Positions 41,956 to 54,000 of a stretch of DNA of 64,000 bases are shown in pieces. Both the position numbers and the translations under genes were made by a program. Each line of letters opens with the position of its first letter. Position 1 is the stretch's first letter. The notes below the pieces were generated by a model, which was not told the DNA's origin, made no database searches, and saw nothing but the letters and a program-made list of their open reading frames with translations. This DNA is from Helicoverpa zea. Taxonomy: Eukaryota; Arthropoda; Insecta; Lepidoptera; Noctuidae. The stretch lies in the NCBI RefSeq assembly GCF_022581195.2, contig NC_061479.1, forward strand, positions 1,984,001 through 2,048,000, given 5' to 3'.

Positions 41956-42162
41956 CCCTAAGTTCCGTTCAGACAGACAGACCGGCTCGGAGAGGAGAGC
42001 AAATTCTTAACAAGATTTTTTTTTACGCGTACTTTTTCTCTGTCTTGCAGACGTTTGGCTCCGATTGCATCTCACGCAGCCGATCGGAGCCGATTCCGGT
42101 CTGTATAAAAAGAAAAATGTGCGCCGATACTCTCCGAGCCGGTCTGTCTGAACGGACCCTAA
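41956..42162. mobile_element. MITE with CCGTTCAGACAG inverted termini
   Basis: ttccgttcagacagacagac and cggctcggagaggagag at the left return as ctctccgagccggtctgtct and gaacgga at the right. CCCTAA flanks both ends (41956-41961 and 42157-42162). The centre contains gcagccgatcggagccgatt. Confidence 0.75.
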
Positions 42163-42204
42163 AGGCTCCTAAACTGTCTCCAGTCCAGTCTGTTCTCTCT
42201 CAGT

Positions 42205-42325
42205 CAGCTGAGCAGGACATATTATAGTGCACGCACATTTGCTTGGACACAGGTGCACTCACTATTCCTTCACTCTCATAGCGCGATGGGACGACAATCC
42301 GACACCACCGAAGAGAGGTCAGAAA
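42205..42325 (-). repeat. SINE B fragment
   Basis: gctgagcaggacatattata, gcttggacacaggtgcactc and gcgatgggacgacaatccga match the SINE B body. It follows the preceding MITE closely. Confidence 0.68.
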
Positions 42326-42937
42326 AAGTCAAATAAAAGTCAGCATTATATTTAAAAAATATCTATTTTCTCCAAAAATTCTCATTCATTTATCAATTTA
42401 AAACATTACAAATAATTAATTCTTATCCTAATTAAATTAATTTTTACAACATATTTGTTTATGACAAAATACTAACATTCACCTATGGACTTTTACTGGT
42501 TATGTAAGATTTTTACCTATTTCTATTATAAAAGAGAGCGAACCAAAAAACTATATTACTTAATTTTCAGCTACTATTGAATTGTATATTTTTTGATAAA
42601 AAACGGCAATAACAAGCAATATTTAAAAAAAAAAATATAAAGAAATGGTCCGTCTTAGATTTAGATACCAATTCCTAGGGATTACCAATGACGTAAGTAG
42701 AAAACAGAGCCATCTAGTGTTGAGTAGCATAACTATTTTACATTCATACACCAATATAATGGTGACTGTTTTTTGGTCCTGACAGTCCTGTCAGTCAGTA
42801 CAAAAACTGCTATTTTCCCTTGAAAATTGACAGCTGTCAACTCACAAAAAATTCGGTATCTTATATTTTCGTTTGTACGATTTTACTTTATACAGGAGAT
42901 TCAGATCCTTAAAAATTATGCCTACATATAGAGAGTA

Positions 42938-43060
42938 GCACCATTTAACTATAACGATAACCAAACCATAACCAGCCGTATACTTGCCGCCCATTGGTCA
43001 CATCGGCGCGGCGATTTGATAACTGAAAATGGTTCGGTTATCGTTATAGTTAAATGGTGC
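42938..43060. mobile_element. 123-bp palindromic MITE, copy 1
   Basis: GCACCATTTAACTATAACGA at the left returns inverted as TCGTTATAGTTAAATGGTGC at the right. The centre is tatacttgccgcccattggt and cacatcggcg. A second copy is at 63873-63990. Confidence 0.85.
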
Positions 43061-43514
43061 AACTCAACGATTTTTTTTATATAAAAAATAAAACTTAATA
43101 GTTAACGTTCAGCTATCCCGCCTAAAATCTATTTTATATTAAAATCAAACATTTTTACAATCAGATCACATAAGCTCTTACATTTCAAACAAAAACTATA
43201 AATATAGGTACCTATATAATATGTATAAAAGTATTTCACTAATCAAAATAAACAATATAATTGTTATTTTTATATAAAAATATGTCATTTTAGTTCACTT
43301 AAATCCTAATTTAATGTAGTAATAATATTCTATTATTAACCAATAAAAATATACATTATATAAAAAAAAAATTCTTGTCATAATGTAAAACAGATCTATT
43401 TCAGATATAGAAACATAAAATATACCTATAATCCTACAAAATATGTCTATTATTGATAAATAAAATATTATTACATTCATGTTTTTTATTATTTGATTGT
43501 AATAAATAAAAATA

Positions 43515-43949
43515 TACAACATGTAACGTAATTAACGCACACCCTCAAACACGCCAATTAGAATATTATGTTATAATCATAATACATACACTGAATTTTT
43601 AATTTAACATGTATATACATTGTTATTTACTAAATTAGTTATACCAATTCTTGGAGAACTTTTTGGTCATACTACTACGCACGCAAATATCGCGCCGCGC
43701 GCCGCTCGACTCGACACAACATAACGAAACTACGGAAAAAGCCGACAATACACGAAATCTTATTACTTTGAGTTACGGTCTATTTGAATTTGTTTTGACT
43801 GTACAGGGTTAATATGACAATAATTTCCGTAGTTTTAATTATTTTTGGGATAAAAAATTACCTATATTAAAAATGATATAAATCGATTCAGTAAACGATT
43901 ATGAACAAACTAATTTCAGGATGTGCGTTAATTAAGTTACATATGTTGT
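43515..43949. mobile_element. 435-bp MITE with about 30-bp inverted termini
   Basis: TACAACATGTAACGTAATTA followed by ACGCACACCCT at the left pairs with AGGATGTGCGT then TAATTAAGTTACATATGTTG at the right. The flanks are AT-rich (ata/tata). No coding frame is present. Confidence 0.75.
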
Positions 43950-44084
43950 ATATAATATGTATTTTTTTATGGATATATATGGATTTTTTTTTTCCCGGAA
44001 GAATAAAAAACTTGTCTATGACTGGCTTCAGAATCTCATATAACATCTATTAAATATCATTCCCAATATTGAATAATCATCGGC

Positions 44085-44200
44085 AAGGATATTGAGCCCT
44101 GACCTTCACCTGCGCAGAAGTAATTTATTGGTTTATTGCCTTAAGTGTGCAAAGCGATCCCCACTCTTCCGCCGAGAGCTCATTATCCGTGCCGATGACT
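44085..44200. mobile_element. MITE (TCGGCACGA family), short copy 2
   Basis: catcggcaaggatattgagc, cctgaccttcacctgcgcag and agtaatttattggtttattg, and the ending tccgtgccgatgac, match the element at 777-980 but with a different centre. Confidence 0.65.
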
Positions 44201-44816
44201 ATATCTATCTATTGTTTAACAAACTAGAGATAGATATAAATTTTACAGTGAGTTGTATGGGGCTTAATCTGTTCACATTTATTTCTCTTATAAAAACATA
44301 ACAATCAAACACATTTGCGCATTTATAATATTAGTTAGAATTAAAAAGGCTCGCTTTTGACTACCTCATTCGAGTTGACGGCCTCCATGGACGTTATAAA
44401 TGCTTTTAAATCAATAGTAATTATTTTAATCCGTAAAATTAGTACTATCAACATTTTTACTATAGCAATATAGCAAATAAATCGCAAAAAAACATTAATT
44501 TATATAATTAATTAATGATATCAAAACTCATATTATTTACTATTTAAACTAAAGCGCAAGAAATGACAAAAAAAGGCGCCAAGTGACAATTCAACATGGC
44601 CACGACAATCTTTCACGGCGGATTCCAATAACTTTTCTATTTATAAATTCGAAAGGAATTTGACATAATAAGTTATATATAGGGCTTATGTAAAATTCCT
44701 ATCTATCAGTTATTGAAATCCACATTTAGATAGATATGATATTAAAATCAGCCGCAACCGAAATTAGAAACATAAATTCATTCATACACTAGTACAAACT
44801 TCAAATTATTACAATC

Positions 44817-45035
44817 TCATGAAGCCTGACTTTTTAACTCAGTTTCCGTAGGTATCTTAACTTTTAGAGTAGCGCAAGGCTTCTGTTTTCTACGAGCGAA
44901 GGTGCAGAGCAAACATATGCCGGATCCTATGAATGCTACAACGCATATCACGGTGAGACCTAGCTGGGCTGCAGCCGTGGAGTATGTGCCGTGGTAGACA
45001 AGGGAACGTAGGCTTTCTGGTAGCTCTTCCACGCC
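44817..45035 (-). CDS. Scavenger receptor last exon: TM2 and cytosolic tail
   Basis: 72 residues and a stop. EELPESLRSLVYHGTYSTAA precedes the hydrophobic helix LGLTVICVVAFIGSGICLLC. The tail ARRKQKPCATLKVKIPTETE has the juxtamembrane cysteines and basic residues that are often palmitoylated in this family (known of CD36, inferred here). The exon joins phase 0 to VAWIEM. Confidence 0.9.
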   Translation of the reverse strand, partial: GVEELPESLRSLVYHGTYSTAAAQLGLTVICVVAFIGSGICLLCTFARRKQKPCATLKVKIPTETELKSQAS

Positions 45036-48000
45036 CTGGAAATGAGGAGGCAGTTTGTTAGATTTTGCTTAAAGAATTTATTAAAATAATTTATTGTGTT
45101 TTACTGATAATAGACGATAACACACATTTAAACGTTTTAAAGTGTGTTTAAAAAGCGTCAATGCCATAACATATACATGAATGCATTTTTATGTCAACAA
45201 ATTATATGATAAATGTACTATAATACACTGCTTCGTTGTTGTGCAGTATAACTTAGTTTTTGAAATAAAAAGCTTTTCACTAAAGCGACATCTATTTTCA
45301 CAAATGACACAAGAAACGTCATCATAGTCTTGTAACAGCGCTATCTAGCGATAAGAAGTGTGACTTACCATTTCAATCCAGGCTACAGGCAGTATAAGTC
45401 CTTGGTCGAGATATTTCACAGATGAAAACATGTCGCTTTTCCTTACTTGTATGTTGATTTGAATGCTGTCAAAGAAATACATTTTTATTAATTGAATGTC
45501 CATGAAGCATGAACCTAGGATAGAGGCCCAGACCGCTCAAACGAGGAGGTTAAGGTCGAAGACGAAAATAGTTTTTAAAGAACCAATAAAGCTCTATTAT
45601 TAGGCATAATGACGAATGAGGGGACACAGTCGTGGTGGCCTAGTGGGTAAAGGACCAACCTCTCAAGTATGAGGGCGCAAGTTTGATCCCAGGTCAGGCA
45701 ACTCTTGCAACTTTTCGAAGTAAGTTTGTATGTACTTTCTAAGTAAATCTTAGACACAATTGACTGTGTTTCGGATGGCACGTTAAACTGTAGGTCCCGG
45801 CTGTCATTGAACATCCTGGGCAGTCGTTACGGGTAGTCAGAAGCCAGAAAGTCTGCCGCCAGTCTAACTAAGGGGTATCGGGGTGCCCGGGTAACTGGGT
45901 TGAGGAGATCAGATAGGCAGTCGCTTCTTGTAAAGTACTGGTACTCAGCTAAATCCGGTTAGACTGGAAGCCGACCCCAACATAGGGCCCGATTCTCCTA
46001 ATTTTACTTAAGCAACATACGATTCACGTTCGACTCGATTCGACTGAGATCCGATCCCGACTCGATTACGATTGAAGCGTATGTGGCATTCCGCTATTTT
46101 TTCTTTGAAATAAACGTTTTTATCCTTTTCTGTCATTCAATAATGAATCATTTTGTCTGCAAATGATTTACGATTGCAAAATGATTGTACAGCAAACTAC
46201 CGTATAGACCAAAATTACCAAAATAGCAGACCAATCGCACACCAATCAAATGTCAATCGAATACGATTGGTCTTTTATTGGTAGCAGAATGCCCGATATG
46301 GTTAAAACTGCTATTGCGATCATATTGCGATTCGATTTTGACAGTATTAACTTAGGAGAATCGGGCCCATGGTTGGGAAAAGGCTCGGAGGATGATGATG
46401 AGACCAGATGTTTAAATATAGAAATTATATTCGTTTGTTGAAAAATGGTGGTGCTACATAGGAATTTTATCGAAGTGAAGTAGTTTTGACAGGACATGGA
46501 CGATTGTTAATCCCTACAGACCCAAAGACTATTGACTTTATTTGAAAAATCTTTCTCTGTTCGGAAGCTACACTAACCCGTTAACGTATGTCACGCAAAA
46601 CTTTATCAATATACAAGATGTAATTTCCTCGGTACGAATGCAAAACAGCTACTATTAAAAATATCTTACCTAGATTTTCCACTAAGAGCGATGCCGAGCG
46701 TTGGATGCAAGTCGATGTAGGAGTCATGCTTGAGAGGGTCAGGCTTCAGACCGATGACGTCTTCGCGAAGACGAGGGTCCGCCAGGTAGAAGTGAGGAAA
46801 CGATACTAGTGCTGGGGCTCCTGAAATTACAAAAATATTGAAATTAATAAATGTTCTGTGCAGATTTCTATTGTTTTTTTTTTACCAAATGAAACTGAAA
46901 AAAAGAAGAACTCTCAAAGGTTACGTAGCTGCACTACCTTTTAAGTGTTGGTCTTGAAAAAAACCGGCCAAGTGCGAGTCGGACTCGCTCACGAAGGGTT
47001 CCGTACCAGAACAAAAATTAGCAAAAAAAAAAACAAAATATGTATTTTATTCTAGTTTTCAGTATTTGTTATTATAGTGGCAACAGAAATACATCATCTG
47101 TGAAAATTTCAGCTCTCTAACTATCACGGTTAATGAGATACAGCCTGGTGACAGACGGACGGACGGACGGACAGAGGAGCGAAAACAATAGGGTCCCGTT
47201 TTACCCTTTGGGTACGGAACCCTAAAAAGTAAGTATGGAAACATTCACCAAAAGTTACATAATAATTCCTTAAATAATTGAGGCACGCCAAAGAAATGCT
47301 GTTTACGTATCTTTCTGTTAGCACCACTTTAATTCTTAAAATAGCAAAGCCGATTTGGATGCGTTTATTTTAAAAATCAAAAAGTTACTTTAGTCTCTAC
47401 TAGCTGTTGCCCGCAACTTCGTCTGCGTGGGCAATATAGAATAGTCAAAATACTACTTATCCCGTAGGTGCATTCTTTCACGTGACAGTATAATTAGGAT
47501 TAGCACTTAGCAGTCGCATAGATTCATTGATCAAGGTTGTGTTGTGGATGTGACCATTTATCTAAACAAAAGAAGTAAAGTTTGTGACGTTGTGAATATC
47601 TCTGGATCTAGTCAGCCAATTTGGAAAATTATTACGTATGGTGCGTAAGTAATTTTCACAGGAAACAGCTATAATCTATGTCTATATGCTTTGAGTCTGA
47701 CAAAGCTGTCATTTGTAGATTTTCTGCAGCTGCTGCGACTAATCAGAAGCCAGAAAGTCTGTCAGTCTTACCATGGATATCGTCTTGTGTAGTTGACTGG
47801 ATTGAAGATAGGTAGATAGGTAGTCGCTCCAAGCAAAATATTGGTACTCAAACAGATTCGGTGACTGGAAGCCAACACCAACATAGTTGGGGAATAGCTG
47901 GATGGATGATAAAATGAGTCATCATCATCAGCAGGCGCATAGGGTAGGATAGTTTCACTACTGGGGAGAAACACTTGTATGACGGGGATTTTCTGTGCAC

Positions 48001-51000
48001 TTACTCACTATGGTAAGGCTGACCCCACATTAGGCGTGCGTGATCCTCGGGCGTGTGAGTAGCGCGGGCGTCGCGAGCGCGCTGCGTGAACGTCGCGTTT
48101 TGCTGCCCTGCAGCATGTGTGAAGAGTGCAAGCGACGCGCTCGCGGCGAGCACGCGGCGCTCGAGTTGCGTTCTTACCCCTTCGCCCGCTATCTCCGCCG
48201 CCCGCTAAACGCCTTAGCAGTTAAACGTCAAGGAGAGCGGCGCGTGCGCGCCGCGAGCGCGCTGCAAATGCCGCAGGGCAGCAAAACGCGACGCTCACGC
48301 AACGCGCTCGCGACGCACGCGCGGCGCCCGCGCTACTCACACGCCCGAGGATCGCGCACGCCTAATGTGGTGGCCTAAGCCGGGACTCCACCGAAATGTT
48401 TGCATTAGTTCACGAATAGGCAAAATGTACGTATCTGTGCGAGTCCACTTCATGTGTTCGTACTTGAAACCTGCAGTTTTGCCAAGATTTTCAAAATGTA
48501 CGCTCGCAATTTGCCATTTCTTGGTGGAGCCAGCAAATCAAAAGAAACATAAGTGTTGTATACTGTGCGTCACTACCGCACACCGGGAAAATTTCGCTCT
48601 TGCGGAGGACGTTTATATACCATATTTTGTGTCATACGTAAACAGGACGACAGTAAGTATCCACCGAAACACTTTCAAAGATCTGATGAACAAACAAATC
48701 AGACCTGACTTGGTCACCTGGGGCCAATCAGAGCTCTATGAAGCGATCATACGCTTTGGCTCCTACTGTTATTGTGGTTTCTGAAAATTTAATCACCTCA
48801 TTCAACGATGAATGTAATTCTGATGGTACTATTAAGAACACTTGCTTAGCGCAGAAGCTGACGTTAGCAGGTCAAGTCTTTTGACTTCTCGAATAGGATA
48901 CCATTGGTTTTTGTGCAATGCACACCTGCAATGCATTCTGGATTAGGATAGGATATAGGTGGATAGGATTTGCAACAGAGAACAATTCTGTCTTTGTGCT
49001 TAAATGACATCAAACGTAGTTTTATATAAAAGGTGTTTTTTTAGACTTGGCTCGGGTCTTACTGAGACTGTTCGTAATCGTGAACAGTGTATTTGCGATC
49101 AGAAGTTGAAAGTAAACATGTCTTTGGTATGCGGCGCGTAATTTGTACGTTTTCAGACGCATAAAGCATTTTACGTGTGTATGGTATTAAATCGAGAAAA
49201 CTCCCATTTCTTATCTGCACTTTGTATCTGGGCTTGTTTTTAAAGCTACAGAATCCTACATTACCTACCTCACGCTTAGCAGCGCTTGCGAGAGATAGAT
49301 CCTCATTTCTTCTAGGATTAAGTTTACATATTTTGCATCAGAAAAAATAATTAAGGTCTACTTAATACAACCCCAGCGGGGCCCAGCAGGGGCCAGCAGG
49401 ACCGCGGCCCTGGTACACAAAAGGCCTATGACGGAACACGACGGTTTTTAGTCAGTAAGAGTCTGACACTCCCTCACCGCTGCTAACCCACAGCCGGAGG
49501 GGTCATTTGATGATTTTTGACGTCGGAAAAAAAAAGGTCTACTTAATACTACTCACTCAAAGTAATTTGTTTTAAGGCCACCACATTAGTGGAAGATAAG
49601 CTAAACTATGTTTATGAAAAAATCCTGATATGAACTCCATCTGTAACTTTAAATGATAATTAATTGTTCCACTAAAGTCATCATTTTTGACATAATGTTC
49701 AAAAAATAATTTAGATGGCACCGTTTTAAATTTGGCCGAGAACTATTAATTTTCCTTTCATCAAGGTAATAATATAGTTGGATTTTGATGTGGCACGGCA
49801 AACTGACAAACACTATTGAAATGTCTATCGAAAAATTACACTTCGTGTTAAAATATGGTGAATTACGGAAAATACACAACTCCATCTGTTGAAATAATAA
49901 TCCTCTATAAAGAATGTATGGTAATATTGTCATTTACCACCTCGCTCCTTTGACAAATTGATGGTGTATTTTATTTACCACAGATGGAGCTACTTTAACC
50001 TTGGCTAAACAAAATTTTCATATTTTTTTTTTCTTCCGAAGTTACTTATAAAGGTGTGATTTTCTGTGTAAAGATTAATAATAGGCCGATCAACTAATAT
50101 AAGTACAACATTCAAATGTACAGTTTTGACAAATAGATTGCGTGTCGTAATATTTTACATCTTGAATTCACAAAATTAATCATATCTTTTGATAGAGTGA
50201 ATCGATTTCGATGAAACAAAAACTAAGTTATACCCCAAGTTACGTAGAGTTTTTGTATATCAGCATTGTCTGCATTTAATTCGTAGATTTTACGTGAATC
50301 GCGAACAAACAAACAGACAAACAGACAAAAATGACAAAAATGATGGAAATGGGTTCTGTTAGTTATCCTTTAACATGCTGGCTATTTTTTTTGTCAATTT
50401 CTTCAATGTACAAAAATTACTTTTCTACAGATTTATTATATGTATAGACTAACCAGATGTTGGTATAAAAAAATAAATAATAAATGCACCCTCCAGAATA
50501 TATTATATGTATTTACCTATTACCCACACATGCATGCACTCACTAAAACACATCACAATTCCATTTTGAGGCCCAGTAAAAATCTGTCTGTATATATAAG
50601 CACTTTAATTCTCAATCGGCAGAACTAAGTCAAATACACTTTTAAGTTTAAAACTAGGTTCCCACCTTCATTTGTTACTCTTTTTAGACACATTTCATCT
50701 CAAAAAAGCTTTCATCCAAATATTAGTTCCGCTACTCAACAACAGATGGCGCTGTACTAAATTTAAAACATTCTTTCAGACTTTAAACTTACCCATAGTA
50801 CAGTCAGTGACATTAATGACACCCCTAGGAGGACAGGTGGCCGTGTCTATTTCACAGTAGCACTGGTTTTCAGGGTTGTGTTCGGGATCGTCGAACACGT
50901 CAAGAGGCATTCTGTAGCGGTAAAGTTCTATGCCGTCTGAGATCTGTGGAACGGAAGAATATTGATTAATTTGGTGTTTTACGTAGTTCTATTAAATGGG

Positions 51001-54000
51001 GCAAGAAGTGAAGGTTCTATTTTTATAATTATTATGTACAGTTACTGTTCGCTACAGAACGACTCTGTAGTTCCCGCAGCTGAGTAAAGAAACACACCTA
51101 GGTATGTCCTTTCTCAGGTTGTAGAATAGACAAGTTGTGTACCAAATTTTAACTATAGTTCGGCCATTCAGAGAATGCGTTCCTGACACGTCGCGATTGA
51201 ACTGACGACGTAACTTTGCAATGGCGTTGCAGTTACGATAAAAATATTTTTGCTGGTTGTTTACCGTTTTAACAATTGAGGAGCATTAAAACAACATTAT
51301 TATATCAATAATCAATGAATGTAGTTACGTCGTCAGTTCAATCGCGACGTGTCAGGAACGCATTCTCTGAATGGCCGAACTTATAAGTCAGTTAAATAGT
51401 CTTGGCGAAAAAGCGGAACAAACCGACTTGCTTTCACATTTATAATAATTAACCGTTTTTTTAATAGTACATAGATAGTACATAGTAGAGCTTGAGACAT
51501 AGGCAACTTTTTATCTTGCTGCACGCAATAGTTTTCTCGGGACGCGGGTAATAACGGGTGCAGCTGGTATTTAGTGAGTGCAAAGTATTGTTAAATTCAC
51601 ATTGTATTATTTTTTCAATTTTGTAGTACTAGTAGGTTTTTTTATTCGCATTTTTTTATTGAAATCTTACCTCAACGGTCTTTTCATATTGGAAAGGCAG
51701 CCGTCTACACAGGTTGGGGTAAAACACGTGCAGGGTCGTATTCCTGTCCAGTTGAGAAGGCGGGAATATTGAACCGTCTGACGCCTCAATACTGAAATGA
51801 AATAAAAAGCATTTTCAAAATGTTACCCTTTCTAAATATGGGCTGAGAGATTGTTCGAAAGAGTTACCACCGCCTGGTGTTCCGTCGTAGGCCTTTTAGG
51901 AACATGGTGGTTTTTTAGTCAGTAAAAGTCTGACACTCCCTCATCGGTGCATAGCGGGGGGGGGGGGAGCAAACTAAGAATTCCTCTGAAGCATTGCCAG
52001 TTTTAATAATTGCAAAAGATTCAGAATTATTGTTTAATAGAAAGCGAGCAACCAGCAACCATATTTTTCTTTCTTCTTTATTTCGCGAGACCGGATAAAA
52101 TATAGCCTATTTCACCCGGGCGTAATGTATGTAACTTCCTAACAGAGAAAGAACTTTTCACATCGGTTCTGAACCTCTAGGGTGCAAACAAATAACGAAA
52201 AGAAAAACTTACATACTTTAATACATACATACATTTGGTCATGGAAAATGCCATTGAATAAGCCATTTAAATTAAACAATTATTGAAATTACACGATATT
52301 TTTAAAGTCTGAGAGGAGCTAAAGGCGCTTGCCTTATCGTTTCAGATAACCCATTGACTTGAAGATGTATGCGCATTACAAAATGTTGATAAGTCGTAAT
52401 TATTTAGTCTCATTAACATGTATATCTAGTAGTCATTGACTTTAGATGATTCAAAGTTGCCACATTTATTTGAAAATATATGAAAATCTTATTAATTAAG
52501 TTTTTCATGGGATTTTCTTTAACTCAAGTCAGTAAATAAGGGATAATCCCTTGAATTTCCACTACCATTAAATTTCCACTGCCCAGGAAACTGAGTTGAG
52601 GAGGTCAGGTAGGCAGTCGCTCCTTGTATAATTGTATATGGTTAGACTGGAAGACTACAACGTACATAGTTGGGAAAAGGCGAGGTAGATATATTTATAT
52701 TTTATATTTTGACACTAATAAGTTTATTAGTGATTTCACATTGATCAAGGGAGCAGTATCTGTTCCTGGTAGTTGCAGACACACTATTGCTATGTTGATA
52801 GCATATAATATTGACAATATTATATCTAATATAATAAACTATAGGGTAAGGGACGAGGGTATGCTGTATAGTTACACTAACAGCACACTGATAGATTGTT
52901 GTATGATGACGTCATGTACGAAGGGGGGTCCACAAATACTATCTACCACCACTACCACCACCAACAATATGTTAGAACATTCTAATCATATTGAACACAC
53001 CGGTAACATAGATTCTTCTATGCAAGTTTTATCATTTGTGGAGAACACTCCTGATATAAATAATTTAAACTAATTATTAAGACAACAGAAGATATTCCAG
53101 TATTTAATAATTTTAAAGATAGTAGCAAGTTATCTTCTGGCGACTTAGTTAGTTGTAAAAAACATAAGAGTGAGCAACATATTTTAAAACTTTTCAACCA
53201 AAATATTCAGAGTTGCTCTTCTAAACTCCTTGAAATAGAATTAGTTTTAGAACAAACCAAGTTTGATGTAATTTGTATTACAGAACATTGGCTGAAAGAT
53301 TATCAAGTAGAATCTATTAATTTTGAGAATTATTCTGTAGCTAGTTACTTTAGCCGGAAATCCATGATACATGGTGGCTCCTTAATATTAGTAAAAAATC
53401 CTATTAAATATAAAGTAAGAAAAGATATAGTTGATATGTCAGTGGAACATAATATTGAATTGTCCTGTGTTGAGCTAGATAAGCATGTGTTAGTGTGTGT
53501 CTACAGACCACCGCAACACCAGAATCTTTGTGTATTTGATTCTGTCATGGAAGATGTCTTGAAAAAAGTCAGTAGCAGTAGTAAGTCAGTCATTATATGT
53601 GGCGATTTCAATATTAATATTTTAGAAAGTAATATTGTAAGTTCGAGTTTCTTAAATCTTTTAAAATCATTTAATAGGCGTAACGTTTTCGAAGAACCTA
53701 CTAGGATAACACCAACTACTGCTACTTGTATAGATAATGTTTTTTGCAGCTGTGAGTACCTACATAAGGAAATAGTGAATTACTTGCCCTCTGATCACAG
53801 CGGACAAGTTGTCACTTTTCGCACTAACTCTCCACCAGAGAAAACACAAATAAAATTTAGGGAATATACTTTAAAAAAAATCGATAAATTCAATCAAACT
53901 TTAGGTGATAAACTGTGTGCACATAGCTTAAATCTTAAAAATTCAAGTGATATTTACGCCGATTTTTTCTCTATATTAAACAAACAATTCAAATTAGCTT

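Noticed and set aside
48040..48784. Two overlapping ORFs of 112 and 139 codons
   Set aside because: The first lies across a CG-rich palindrome and the second has no domain or splice support.
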